Positions 41,379 to 49,168 of a DNA stretch of 49,168 bases are shown in pieces. Within the stretch, counting starts at the first letter, position 1. Every line of letters starts with the position of its first letter. Source of the DNA: Faecalitalea cylindroides ATCC 27803 (GTDB taxonomy: Bacteria > Bacillota_I > Bacilli_A > Erysipelotrichales > Erysipelotrichaceae); NCBI RefSeq assembly GCF_000469305.1, contig NZ_KI271042.1, forward strand, positions 1 through 49,168, in the 5' to 3' direction. The notes under the pieces were generated by a model that did no database searches, was not told the DNA's origin, and saw only the letters and a program-made list of their open reading frames with translations. The position numbers were made by a program, and so were the translations under genes.

Positions 41379-42064
41379 TCAATGCTCGCCAAGAGTTGTA
41401 TGATTTGATTTTTTAAACTGAACCCATTCTCTTCTCGAAACATGAAAACTATGACCATTTATCAGTTTTATTTCATGTCTAGCATGATCGATCGCAATGA
41501 TCTTATCTTTATTTACGATACAGTTACGATTGATACGCCAAAATCGAGAAGATAGAATATTTTTAAGTTCAATCAAAGTACGATAAGAAAGTCGAATTCT
41601 TTTTCCTGATCTAATTCAAGATACATAAATCCATCCTCCAAATAACAATACATCATCTTATATTCAGGAACTCGCACAAATTGGCGCTCGCTCTTTAACT
41701 CATAAATCTTATGTATCTGCATTAAATTCCTTATTTTTTGTAACTTTATATAGATCTTGTCTTCAATTTGATTCTTTAATACATATCCAAGAACATTCAC
41801 ACCATAAGCATCTTCCATATAATTACGGTTCATTGCCAGATAAATGATATACGTAAAAGGCTGTGGATGTGAATTTATACATTTTAGACCTTTTAAACCT
41901 ATCGTATCAATATCGGCCAATAAAGCATCATGATAACGACCACAATTTTGATATCCATTTAAATCTTCATATACATCTATATCGGCAATCGAATACTCTT
42001 TCTCAATAACTCGTAACAGTTTTTTCAAAAATACAAAATGATCACACACAATAGCTAACTTCAT
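41379..42064 (-). pseudogene. LytTR-type response regulator split by a -1 frameshift
   Basis: The first frame (41573-42064) gives a CheY-like receiver (MKLAIVCDHF; DALLADIDTIG around the phospho-acceptor position; VLGYVLKN) and the first strands of a LytTR domain, then ends early at DQEKEFDFLIVL. The rest of the LytTR domain is in the neighbouring frame from about 41599 to 41379: IRLSYRTLIELKNIL, RINRNCIVN and GHSFHVSRREW. Adding one A to the five-A run at 41600-41604 restores QEKRIRLSYRTL and one 228-residue protein, the usual length. The receiver's acidic pocket also looks degenerate. GGGG is the ribosome binding site. No histidine kinase is adjacent. Confidence 0.85.
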
Positions 42065-42103
42065 ATTTTCCCCTTAGTTGTTTTTAAATACTGTAGTAAA
42101 AAT

Positions 42104-42132
42104 ATTATATAGCCGCAAACTCTTTTTCACAA
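42104..42132 (-). promoter_or_regulatory. Promoter of the LytTR regulator gene
   Basis: Minus strand TTGTGA, 17-bp spacer, perfect TATAAT, about 39 bases before the ATG. Confidence 0.7.
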
Positions 42133-42166
42133 GAACATTATTTCATAGTACTGTGAAGTTTTTTTA

Positions 42167-42192
42167 TATTAAAAAACAGGCAATGCCTGTTA
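42167..42192 (-). terminator. Intrinsic terminator of the PAP2-hsp70-glyA-rlmH operon
   Basis: Perfect stem AACAGGC/GCCTGTT with a 3-nt loop, followed by TTTT and A/T on the minus strand. It overlaps the rlmH stop codon. Confidence 0.85.
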
Positions 42193-42663
42193 TTTATGAT
42201 AGTTACGATTATTATTGATCATAAAAGCTCGATAAATCTGTTCCAAGATCAAAACACGAGTCATTAGATGCGTAAATGTTAGATCCGATAGCTTCCATCT
42301 TAGATTAGCTCTTTGTACCAGACTTGTCGAAGGACCTAAAGATCCCGCAATTACAAACACGATGTTTGACTGCGTGCTCATCAAAGAATCCAGTTTTTGT
42401 GCAAAGCTTTCACTTGTGAACATTTCACCATGTAAATCTAATAAAACAACAAAATCATTGACCTTAATTTTTTCCAGCACTCTGGAAGCTTCTTTATCTT
42501 TTATGATCTGCATCTCTTTTTCGCGCTCAGCATGTTCATTGGATTCGTCTTTTACTTCGATCACTTCACATTTACAAAAAGCTGACAATCTTTTTAAATA
42601 TTCGGCTTCCTGTAATTTCAGGGCTTTATCCTTGTTCTTGCCAATGGCAATGATCTTGATCAA
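42190..42663 (-). CDS. rlmH: 23S rRNA (pseudouridine-1915-N3)-methyltransferase RlmH
   Basis: A SPOUT-fold methyltransferase acting on helix 69 of 23S rRNA. 157 residues with the knot region [10 protein letters not shown] and the family C-terminus [20 protein letters not shown]. It overlaps glyA by 4 bases and is the last gene of the operon. Confidence 0.96.
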   Translation of the reverse strand: MIKIIAIGKNKDKALKLQEAEYLKRLSAFCKCEVIEVKDESNEHAEREKEMQIIKDKEASRVLEKIKVNDFVVLLDLHGEMFTSESFAQKLDSLMSTQSNIVFVIAGSLGPSTSLVQRANLRWKLSDLTFTHLMTRVLILEQIYRAFMINNNRNYHK

Positions 42664-43886
42664 AATGTTGCCTCCGCTGGATGATCCTGAGTAAGTTTTA
42701 ATACTTCTTCTCTTATCTTTTTAGCAAACTCTTCATCTTTTGATTTTAAGACTTGTATCATAAGATCTGTCACTTTTTCAAATTCTTTTTCTTTAAATCC
42801 TCTTGTAGTCATAGCCGCCGCACCTAAACGAATTCCAGATGTGACAAATGGTTTTTGTGTATCATATGGAATCGTGTTTTTGTTGCAGGTAATTCCAGCA
42901 AGATCTAACAATCTTTCCGCTTCTTTTCCTGTCATGCCAATACTGCCTAATACATCCACCAGTAACAAGTGATTATCACTGCCACCTGAAACAAGACGGA
43001 AACCAGCTTCTTTAAATCCTTTGCACATCACCTGCACATTTTTTAGAGTCTGTTCCATATATGATTTGAATTCAGGTTGGCTTGCCTCATATAAACAGAC
43101 ACCTTTAGCTGCGATCACATGTTCTAAAGGACCTCCCTGCATTCCCGGAAATACTTTTGAATCCAATTTTTTGGCAAACTCTTCTTTGCAGAAAACCATC
43201 CCTCCACGCGGACCTCGAAGAGTCTTATGGGTCGTCGTTGTCACAAAATCAGCATATGGAATTGGGCTTGGATGAAGACCTGTTGCCACCAATCCTGCAA
43301 TATGCGCCATATCCACCATTAAATAAGCATTCACTTTCTTGGCAATCTCACTAAACCTTTTAAAATCGATGATTCTAGGATAAGCACTTGCCCCAGCCAC
43401 GATTAACTTAGGTTGTGTTTTAATTGCCAATTCTTCAAGCGCGTCATAATCGATCAATTCTGTTTCAGGATCTACATTATATGCGACAAACTTATAAAGC
43501 GTTCCTGAAAAGTTCAAAGGATGTCCATGTGTTAAATGTCCACCGGCAGCCAGATCCATCCCCAGCACAACATCCCCTGGTTGCAACAAGGTATTATAAA
43601 CAGCCATATTAGCCTGTGAACCTGAATGAGGCTGTACATTGGCATGCTCTGCCTTAAATAGTTCTTTAGCACGCTGGCGTGTCAAATCTTCAGCCTGATC
43701 CACATAAACACATCCACCATAATATCTTTTGCCTGGATACCCTTCTGCGTATTTGTTGGTCAAAACACTTCCCTGTGCTTCTCTTACTTCTTTTGAAACA
43801 AAATTTTCACTGGCAATCAGCTCTACATTTTGTTTTTGTCTTTTTGCTTCCTTATCTATAATAGAAAACATTGCTGTATCTCTCAT
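42660..43886 (-). CDS. glyA: Serine hydroxymethyltransferase
   Basis: Converts serine and THF to glycine and methylene-THF, the main entry to the one-carbon pool. 408 residues; PLP binds the lysine of [14 protein letters not shown], and [31 protein letters not shown] and [13 protein letters not shown] are typical. AGGAGG precedes the first ATG; the ATG of [10 protein letters not shown] five codons later is an alternative start. It is cotranscribed 18 bases after the J-protein gene. Confidence 0.97.
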   Translation of the reverse strand: MRDTAMFSIIDKEAKRQKQNVELIASENFVSKEVREAQGSVLTNKYAEGYPGKRYYGGCVYVDQAEDLTRQRAKELFKAEHANVQPHSGSQANMAVYNTLLQPGDVVLGMDLAAGGHLTHGHPLNFSGTLYKFVAYNVDPETELIDYDALEELAIKTQPKLIVAGASAYPRIIDFKRFSEIAKKVNAYLMVDMAHIAGLVATGLHPSPIPYADFVTTTTHKTLRGPRGGMVFCKEEFAKKLDSKVFPGMQGGPLEHVIAAKGVCLYEASQPEFKSYMEQTLKNVQVMCKGFKEAGFRLVSGGSDNHLLLVDVLGSIGMTGKEAERLLDLAGITCNKNTIPYDTQKPFVTSGIRLGAAAMTTRGFKEKEFEKVTDLMIQVLKSKDEEFAKKIREEVLKLTQDHPAEATF

Positions 43887-43904
43887 GCTTTTTCCTCCTG
43901 TTTT

Positions 43905-44999
43905 CTAGTATTCTATCACTTCAAGGTCATTTGACAAAGAAGGATCTTCTGCAAGTTGTTCAAGAACATTACCCTGCAGATCACTTAAATACCATGTTCC
44001 ATCTTGATTCAGCCCTAAATAATACGTTGTTGTCTCTTCTTTTCTTTGAACCAATACAACATCATTGTATTCTAGATTTACACTGGTCTTTGTTTTAGTA
44101 TCATAAGATAAATATCCTTGATCATTATGAATAACTATATAATTAGACATTGTATAGATCACATCATCAATATTCTCAATAACCACATGATCATTTTCAT
44201 CAATCAGTGATCCATTTTTGATCGTAAATCCATTTAAGAATGGTTCATTCAACTGATTCATGGTTTTATCTGTGTCGATATCCAATGGCTCTACTTGTTT
44301 TGTATCATCTGGCTCACTATCCCCTTCAATATTTTGCATAAAAAGTGTTAAAGCTCCAGATACCGCAATAACTACAATAATAAAGATTGCTCGATAAACT
44401 TTTGATTGTTTTGAAGATACAAGATATGCATTTTGAAACTTCTGCACTTTCTTTTTAGCCTGAATAAATCCATGCTCATCCAGCAGTTTCAACATAACTT
44501 GAAACTCTTCATAAGTTCCAATGAATGTTTTTTTGATCAAGGCCTTCTCTAATTTTCCACAAAATATCGAATCGCTTTTATATGTTTGTACCAGTGAATT
44601 TTCAAATAAATCTTTCAACGTTGTTGCATCGATCTTTTTTGGCAGGCTTGAAACGATGTTTTCCACGACATATTGATTATTATCGGTCTTGTTTGTTTCT
44701 TTGGTTTCCTGAAATAATTCCTTGCTTCTTGGAATTGGAGAAACATTTGATTCAATTGGATCTACATCAAACTCTAAATATGTTTCCGGCTTGGTTTCAG
44801 GTTCAATCTTTACGGGTTCTTCTTGATGAACCGGATTGCCTTTAGCGTATTCCAAAGCTTTTTGATACGCTTCCTGTAATTGTTCGAACTGTTCTGGGTG
44901 GGTTTCTGGATGATATACTTTTGCCATTTTCGCATAGGCTTTTTTGATTTCTTTCTTGTTTTGTGTTGGTTCAATTCCTAAAATTGTCCAAATCGTCAT
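43905..44999 (-). CDS. Membrane-anchored J-domain protein with HPE in place of HPD
   Basis: 364 residues. The N-terminal J domain (1-50) has helix II KKEIKKAYAKMAKVYHPE and helix III QFEQLQEAYQKALEY; the catalytic loop reads His30-Pro31-Glu32 instead of HPD. A charged linker follows, then one transmembrane helix at 204-221. The extracytoplasmic C-terminus (about 230-364) has weak repeats of the form LIDENDHVVIENI and YLSYDTKTK, resembling KWG/WG-like beta repeats. Its ATG overlaps the Hsp70 gene by 4 bases, so it is the probable co-chaperone of that Hsp70. Confidence 0.8.
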   Translation of the reverse strand: MTIWTILGIEPTQNKKEIKKAYAKMAKVYHPETHPEQFEQLQEAYQKALEYAKGNPVHQEEPVKIEPETKPETYLEFDVDPIESNVSPIPRSKELFQETKETNKTDNNQYVVENIVSSLPKKIDATTLKDLFENSLVQTYKSDSIFCGKLEKALIKKTFIGTYEEFQVMLKLLDEHGFIQAKKKVQKFQNAYLVSSKQSKVYRAIFIIVVIAVSGALTLFMQNIEGDSEPDDTKQVEPLDIDTDKTMNQLNEPFLNGFTIKNGSLIDENDHVVIENIDDVIYTMSNYIVIHNDQGYLSYDTKTKTSVNLEYNDVVLVQRKEETTTYYLGLNQDGTWYLSDLQGNVLEQLAEDPSLSNDLEVIEY

Positions 45000-46735
45000 G
45001 ATAACATACCTTCATTTTCATCTTCTTCATTCTTAAAAATGTCCATGTTTTCATAAATACGATTTAGATCATAACGATCCAGCAAATGATCCATTTCTTC
45101 TATCAATAAAGCCTTCTTTTTGATATTATTCGTATTTCTTTCATACAATTTGATAAAGCGCAAAACCATATCACGAAGCCAGTCCTGACCTTGGGCATCC
45201 ATTTCCATATATATACGTTTAGCTTTTTCTAAGACCATTTCGTATTCTGAATTTTTATTCAGCTGTAAAGATACATTCTTGATTGAATCTAACTGTTTGG
45301 TTGAAGTTACCTTCTCAAAATCACTGCTCTGCCCAACTTGAAAAATATATATTTCATTTGTGGACAAGATATGGATCTCCACATACAACATCGAATTGAT
45401 ATCATAAGTATACGTTAGAGCAAACTGTTCATGTACCTGATGGTTTATTGGAATATCAATGCTTGTTTTTCCTAACTGCAAATTGTCCTTGGCATACATG
45501 GATTCTCCCTGAAACACTTCAACGTCCAGCTTCTTTTGACCAAGCCTAGCTGTCTGCAGCATGACCGTTTTACTACAAGGAAGCACACTGTTTCTTTCAA
45601 TGATTACTTTCGATAACAGTTTGTCAGGCTCAACATCATTGATCACTGCCGTAGATAACGAGAATGGGCAAATATCGGTCACGACCATATCTTTGATGCT
45701 CTCGCTGCGTTGTTTGATTCCTATATATTTGCCTAACCCCATTGCGACAAGCTGATCAAAGTCACGTGTCTGTTCAATAGGAATGCTCAATAAATCAGAT
45801 AAATACTCCTGCACCAGTGGCATTTTAGAAGAACCGCCAACCAAGATCAAGCTATCTAGTTCATCCGCTGTAAAGCCACTGTCCTTTACTGCTTTTGCGA
45901 TCACGATCTTGGCATTTTCTAGAATCGGCAAACATATTTCTTTTAGTTTTTCCTTAGTAAAAGTATATTCATACATTTTATCTTTTATTGATAATTTCAT
46001 TATGGCTTGATCATGATCTGATAAATAAATCTTGCAACGCTCAGCTGCCATCATCAAGCTTGCCTTGATAGAATCATTCAATTTTTCAAAAACAAGATTA
46101 TTTTTGGCACAGAAATAATATGCGATTGCACGATCAAAATCACTGCCCCCTAGATGATTATTGCCACAAATTGAAGTGATGCTGACGACATTTTCAAAAC
46201 AATCAACAACCGATACATCCAAAGTTCCACCACCAAAATCATATACAACAAAGGTTTCATAGTCCGGCATATCATGACAGGCTATAGCGGCAGCACTTGG
46301 TTCATTGATCAAACGATCCAATTTGATTCCTAAAATACTTCCAATTTCTTTTGTCGCCTTTCTTTGGCGCGCATTGAAATACGCTGGAACACTGACAATA
46401 ACTTCTTCCACTTTCTCATTTAAATATACTTCAGCATCATATATCAATTGTTTTACCACAAAGCTTGAAAGTTGTGATGGAGTAAATTTTTTATTATCTA
46501 ATTCATAAAGCTTATTAGTACCCATCGCACGTTTAAAAAGACTGGCTGTATGTGCAGGATCACTGACAAGTCTCTGTCTAGCAATTTTCCCTACGATTAC
46601 TTCATCATCTTTGATCCAGACAGCACTTGGTGTCAAATATTCATTAAAGGCATTAGGAATTAGTTCCACTTTATTATTTCTATACGTTACACAAAGACTG
46701 TTCGTCGTTCCTAAATCAATTCCTATTACGGCCAT
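44996..46735 (-). CDS. Hsp70 family chaperone, HscC-like
   Basis: 579 residues, shorter than DnaK (about 610-640). The ATPase domain is complete: GIDLGTTNSLCV (phosphate 1), VVYDFGGGTLDVSVVD (phosphate 2) and SLILVGGSSKMPLVQ (adenosine). A beta-sandwich substrate domain follows (from about 365, CPFSLSTAV), with a short charged helical lid and no DnaK-type GGMP tail. Length and the J-protein neighbour resemble E. coli HscC-DjlC. I start at ATG MAVIGIDLG with AAGGGAAG upstream; the GTG three codons earlier is less likely. Its start lies inside the end of the PAP2 gene. Confidence 0.88.
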   Translation of the reverse strand: MAVIGIDLGTTNSLCVTYRNNKVELIPNAFNEYLTPSAVWIKDDEVIVGKIARQRLVSDPAHTASLFKRAMGTNKLYELDNKKFTPSQLSSFVVKQLIYDAEVYLNEKVEEVIVSVPAYFNARQRKATKEIGSILGIKLDRLINEPSAAAIACHDMPDYETFVVYDFGGGTLDVSVVDCFENVVSITSICGNNHLGGSDFDRAIAYYFCAKNNLVFEKLNDSIKASLMMAAERCKIYLSDHDQAIMKLSIKDKMYEYTFTKEKLKEICLPILENAKIVIAKAVKDSGFTADELDSLILVGGSSKMPLVQEYLSDLLSIPIEQTRDFDQLVAMGLGKYIGIKQRSESIKDMVVTDICPFSLSTAVINDVEPDKLLSKVIIERNSVLPCSKTVMLQTARLGQKKLDVEVFQGESMYAKDNLQLGKTSIDIPINHQVHEQFALTYTYDINSMLYVEIHILSTNEIYIFQVGQSSDFEKVTSTKQLDSIKNVSLQLNKNSEYEMVLEKAKRIYMEMDAQGQDWLRDMVLRFIKLYERNTNNIKKKALLIEEMDHLLDRYDLNRIYENMDIFKNEEDENEGMLS

Positions 46736-47267
46736 AATATTCACTTCCCTTCTTGTTTACGATATAACTAATGATCAAGGCAATTAAAAAACCTCCTAAA
46801 ACATCACTTGGATAATGAACTCCTAAATATAGTCTTGAAAACCCAATCAAAGCCGCAATCAACACAAAGATCCAGCTGTATTTTTTGTCCAACTGCCAAA
46901 AGCAAATCAAAGCAACCGAAAATGCAGCTGACGTATGACCCGATGGAAAAGAATAATCCCAAGGTTTATGTCCTATATAAATCAAAAAATCCACTAAATC
47001 ATAGGGTCTGGTTCGCATAAAAAGAGGTTTCATAAACACATTAACAACTAACGCACATGCGCAAAATGATACGAACGCTATGATACCGACCTTTCTTGTT
47101 TTCTTATTGATCAATAAAACGATGATAAGCAATATCCAAAACCATCCATAATTTGATAAAGAAGTAATAAATGTAAAAAATCTTGTCAGAAAATCATTTC
47201 TTAAGTTTTCCTGGATCCAATAGTTGATCGCCAGATCAAGATTTGTTATCCAATTTAATATATTCAT
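46716..47267 (-). CDS. PAP2 family membrane phosphatase
   Basis: A lipid phosphatase, possibly for undecaprenyl pyrophosphate or phosphatidic acid. 183 residues with about five or six helices. The three phosphatase motifs are KPLFMRTRP, PSGHTSAAF and SRLYLGVHYPSDVLGG. It is the first gene of the hsp70 operon and overlaps the Hsp70 start by 20 bases. There is no Shine-Dalgarno sequence; the -10 box ends 6 bases before the ATG, predicting a leaderless transcript. Confidence 0.92.
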   Translation of the reverse strand: MNILNWITNLDLAINYWIQENLRNDFLTRFFTFITSLSNYGWFWILLIIVLLINKKTRKVGIIAFVSFCACALVVNVFMKPLFMRTRPYDLVDFLIYIGHKPWDYSFPSGHTSAAFSVALICFWQLDKKYSWIFVLIAALIGFSRLYLGVHYPSDVLGGFLIALIISYIVNKKGSEYYGRNRN

Positions 47268-47273
47268 ATCTCA

Positions 47274-47302
47274 ACTATACGAAAGATTAATTAAAAAGGC
47301 AA
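47274..47302 (-). promoter_or_regulatory. Promoter of the PAP2-hsp70-J-glyA-rlmH operon (leaderless type)
   Basis: Minus strand TTGCCT, 17-bp spacer, TATAGT, then TGAGAT and the ATG of the PAP2 gene. Transcription would start at or next to the ATG. Confidence 0.7.
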
Positions 47303-47318
47303 AGAAATATTACATTGA

Positions 47319-47347
47319 TTGACGAAACCCAAAAAATTAGCTAGGAT
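47319..47347 (+). promoter_or_regulatory. Promoter of yigZ (leaderless type)
   Basis: Plus strand TTGACG, 17-bp spacer, TAGGAT, then TTAGCT and the ATG of yigZ. The AGGA in the -10 hexamer could also be read as a weak ribosome binding site if an upstream promoter were used. Confidence 0.6.
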
Positions 47348-47353
47348 TTAGCT

Positions 47354-47953
47354 ATGCCAAAGATACAATTTGATATTGAAAACACTATAGAAATTAAAAA
47401 AAGCAAATTCATAACCTATCTTCATCGTACAAGCGATGAAGAAGAGGCAAAAGAATATATTCGTCAAATCAAAAAAATGCATCCTAATGCCACACACCAC
47501 TGTACCGCAATGATCATCGGCTCTATCATGCGCTCTAACGATGATGGTGAACCAAGTCAAACTGCTGGTCATCCTATGTTAAATGTTTTGATGCAAAAAG
47601 AGATGCAAGATATCCTTGTTGTAGTAGTCCGCTATTTTGGTGGCATCAAATTAGGTACTGGCGGATTAGTTAGAGCCTACTCTTCCAGTGTCAGCGAAGC
47701 ATTGGATAAAAGCGTACTAGTTGAAGAAACAATGTTTGATGAATACGAAATTGAATTCAATTATTCACTTATAGGTAAATTAGATCACTATTTTGCCACA
47801 CATGGTATCCACATTAGTTTAAAAGATTATGCCGAAAATGTAATCTATCATTATTTAAGTACAGAAGATATTTCCAAAGATCTAAAAGAAATCTCGGGTG
47901 GAGTGATTGAACCGAAATGGATCAACAAACAATCTATGGAAAAAGTCATTTAG
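47354..47953 (+). CDS. yigZ: YigZ/IMPACT (UPF0029) family protein
   Basis: 199 residues of the conserved YigZ family (two-domain fold; the N-terminal part is shared with eukaryotic IMPACT). The signature RYFGGIKLGTGGLVRAY is intact, with IEIKKSKFITYLHRTSDEEEA and DDGEPSQTAGHPML before it. Function is uncertain; proline-dipeptidase and translation-related roles have been proposed for relatives. It is divergent from the PAP2 operon. Confidence 0.93.
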   Translation: MPKIQFDIENTIEIKKSKFITYLHRTSDEEEAKEYIRQIKKMHPNATHHCTAMIIGSIMRSNDDGEPSQTAGHPMLNVLMQKEMQDILVVVVRYFGGIKLGTGGLVRAYSSSVSEALDKSVLVEETMFDEYEIEFNYSLIGKLDHYFATHGIHISLKDYAENVIYHYLSTEDISKDLKEISGGVIEPKWINKQSMEKVI

Positions 47954-47967
47954 CCAAGATATTCTTA

Positions 47968-47976
47968 TGTTATACT
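47968..47976 (+). promoter_or_regulatory. Possible extended -10 promoter of the small membrane protein gene
   Basis: TG-T-TATACT lies between yigZ and the 90-residue gene, 16 bases before its ATG. No good -35. Cotranscription with yigZ is equally possible. Confidence 0.4.
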
Positions 47977-47992
47977 TTAAGAGGTGATCAAC

Positions 47993-48265
47993 ATGAATCT
48001 ATTCTTTTATTTTATTGTCATATTGATAATTTTTATCTTGATTGGATATATTCTGCCTTTTTTGGCACCAATCTTACTTTTCTTCTTGGTTTTAGGTGTA
48101 TTAAGAAGTTTTTTTCAAGGACGCAAACATTATGATGATTATGAAGATAATACATATTATGAAGACATTCACAATCAATCGGACTACACCTATACAAATC
48201 CACCAAAACACGATGCAATTGATGTCGAATACACTGAACATGAAGATGATGGAGATGCACAATGA
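47993..48265 (+). CDS. Small membrane protein of unknown function (90 aa)
   Basis: One or two N-terminal hydrophobic helices (about residues 3-21 and 23-38: FYFIVILIIFILIGYILPF, then LAPILLFFLVLGVL) are followed by a basic turn (RSFFQGRKH) and a very acidic, tyrosine-rich tail (YDDYEDNTYYEDI ... DVEYTEHEDDGDAQ). I do not recognise the family. AGAGGTGATC is the ribosome binding site, and the ATG is favoured over the in-frame GTG inside that site. It overlaps the next gene by 4 bases (ATGA), so the two are coupled. Confidence 0.75.
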   Translation: MNLFFYFIVILIIFILIGYILPFLAPILLFFLVLGVLRSFFQGRKHYDDYEDNTYYEDIHNQSDYTYTNPPKHDAIDVEYTEHEDDGDAQ

Positions 48266-49168
48266 TTTGTCAAAACGCAATCGGCTACCATAATGAAATT
48301 CAAGAGCTGTTAAAAAAATCAATGTTAAATATGAATGATGCGCAGATTCGGGCATGGATGGAACATGAATTCAAACCCGAAACTATGTTCTGTTATTGGC
48401 AGGATGGTCGTTTGACTTCTTGTCTTCAGACCAAACGAAGGATCCTATCTTTCAAACACCAGAAGATCGCCGTTGCAACCATATCCCTTGCAGCTACACT
48501 TCCCGATTATCGTCAACGCGATCAGTTTGGACAGTTGTTAGAGGCTTTTTTGGAACAATCCAGTCATAATGAACTATTAACAATGGTATATACAAATTTT
48601 CCTAAACTTTTTGAAAACCGAAGTTTTTCTTGTATATCAAAAACAAAATACTATTGGATCCCTGCCGATAAATGCAATCAGGGAAATGATAAAAACATTC
48701 GTTTTTACCATCCAAATATCGATCTCTATCCATTGTATCTTGAATTCATGTCCCACTTTGATGGAAGCATCATTCTTTCAAAAAAAGACTTTGAAAACCA
48801 AATACACTATGCAATTGACTGCAAGAAAAAAGTAGCCCTCATGATGCATGGTGAAAAGCCCCATGGTTTTGCGATCTATAAAGTTTTAAACAATCATGTT
48901 AAAATTGATGTCCTGGTTTATCTGGATTCCAACGCAATCTTAGATCTCTTACGCTACTTGGCAATTCGAAACGATGCCATTTCCTTTGTTGTTTCAATGG
49001 ATGAAAGAATCGAAAAATTATTCCCATTTGATATTCCTCGTAATCAAGGAACGATCTTAGCCCGATTGAACAACTACAAACTATTTTCCAAGTGGACCAA
49101 AGAAGATGTTCGTAACGCAAACCAGGCCTTTGAACTTATTCATCTTTTACCGTTAAGATTTCATCATA
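48262..49168 (+). CDS. Eis-like GNAT acetyltransferase, partial (cut by window edge)
   Basis: 302 codons without a stop, running off the right edge. The layout matches Eis-type proteins: an N-terminal GNAT fold (YWQDGRLTSCLQTKRRILSF, then VATISLAATLPDYRQRDQFGQLLEAF), a second GNAT-like half (FYHPNIDLYPLYLEFMSHFDG; KPHGFAIYKVLNNHVKIDVLVY), and presumably a sterol-carrier-like C-terminus beyond the edge. The acetyl-CoA P-loop RxxGxG/A reads RQRDQFG, so one glycine position is replaced. Acetylation of amines or antibiotics is known in the family; activity here is open. Confidence 0.78.
   Translation, partial: MICQNAIGYHNEIQELLKKSMLNMNDAQIRAWMEHEFKPETMFCYWQDGRLTSCLQTKRRILSFKHQKIAVATISLAATLPDYRQRDQFGQLLEAFLEQSSHNELLTMVYTNFPKLFENRSFSCISKTKYYWIPADKCNQGNDKNIRFYHPNIDLYPLYLEFMSHFDGSIILSKKDFENQIHYAIDCKKKVALMMHGEKPHGFAIYKVLNNHVKIDVLVYLDSNAILDLLRYLAIRNDAISFVVSMDERIEKLFPFDIPRNQGTILARLNNYKLFSKWTKEDVRNANQAFELIHLLPLRFHH

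Noticed and set aside
41379-41576. Independent 65-residue DNA-binding protein
   Set aside because: It begins in the middle of the LytTR fold from a TTG and lacks its first strands; it is better explained as the frameshifted end of the regulator.
41595-41610. Programmed -1 frameshift in the LytTR regulator
   Set aside because: Only five A are present and there is no XXXYYYZ heptamer or clear downstream stem. Slippage on AAA cannot be excluded, but mutation or base error is simpler.

Overview
The window is chromosomal DNA of a low-G+C Gram-positive bacterium (Bacillota). Strong AGGAGG-type ribosome binding sites, A/T-rich TTGACA/TATAAT promoters with 17-bp spacers, T-rich intrinsic terminators, an L10 leader, a THF riboswitch upstream of folT, and ychF next to a DUF951 gene all fit. 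I would guess an Erysipelotrichia-like gut organism, but this is an inference without any database search. I see no rRNA or tRNA genes, no CRISPR, and no phage or insertion sequence. Most genes are on the minus strand.

Layout. 1-1.4 kb: start of the S10 ribosomal operon (rpsJ-rplC-rplD, leaving the window at the left edge) with its promoter and a structured leader. 1.5-9.4 kb: an amino-acid/peptide block with an M18 aminopeptidase, an APC permease, an interrupted LysR gene, and an operon of DUF969-DUF979-pcp-GyrI-like protein-gamma-glutamylcyclotransferase. That operon looks built around 5-oxoproline (pyroglutamate). 9.4-13.9 kb: the str operon rpsL-rpsG-fusA-tuf. 13.9-18.8 kb: PadR/DUF1700-DUF4097, a HAD phosphatase, a YitT protein, an HD-domain protein and a split chromate-type transporter. 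18.9-21.3 kb: rplK-rplA-rplJ-rplL with L11 and L10 leaders. The usual rpoB-rpoC genes are absent between rplL and rpsL.

21.4-24 kb: THF riboswitch, folT, folC and ung. 24-27.1 kb: an ABC exporter (ATPase plus 808-residue FtsX-type permease). 27.2-32.5 kb: a complete branched-chain amino acid ABC system (livK-H-M-G-F) with a CBS-ACT protein at its end. 32.6-33.9 kb: single-chain iron-sulfur L-serine dehydratase. 33.9-38.2 kb: housekeeping operon nitroreductase-ispF-dtd-folD-DUF951-ychF-M50 protease. 38.2-39.2 kb: a secreted cell-wall hydrolase-like protein. 39.3-41.3 kb: pgk-tpiA. 41.4-42.1 kb: a LytTR regulator split by a one-base frameshift. 42.2-47.3 kb: operon PAP2-HscC-like Hsp70-membrane J-protein-glyA-rlmH. 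47.3-49.2 kb: yigZ, a small membrane protein and a partial Eis-like acetyltransferase.

Themes: amino acid and peptide acquisition (M18, Pcp, APC, Liv, serine dehydratase), one-carbon/folate metabolism (folT, folC, folD, glyA) and translation. The points most worth a second look are the 5-oxoproline operon, the Hsp70/J-protein pair with an HPE instead of HPD motif, the two regulators broken by single events, and a recurring promoter layout (folC, PAP2, yigZ) in which the -10 box lies exactly 6 bases before the ATG, predicting leaderless mRNAs.
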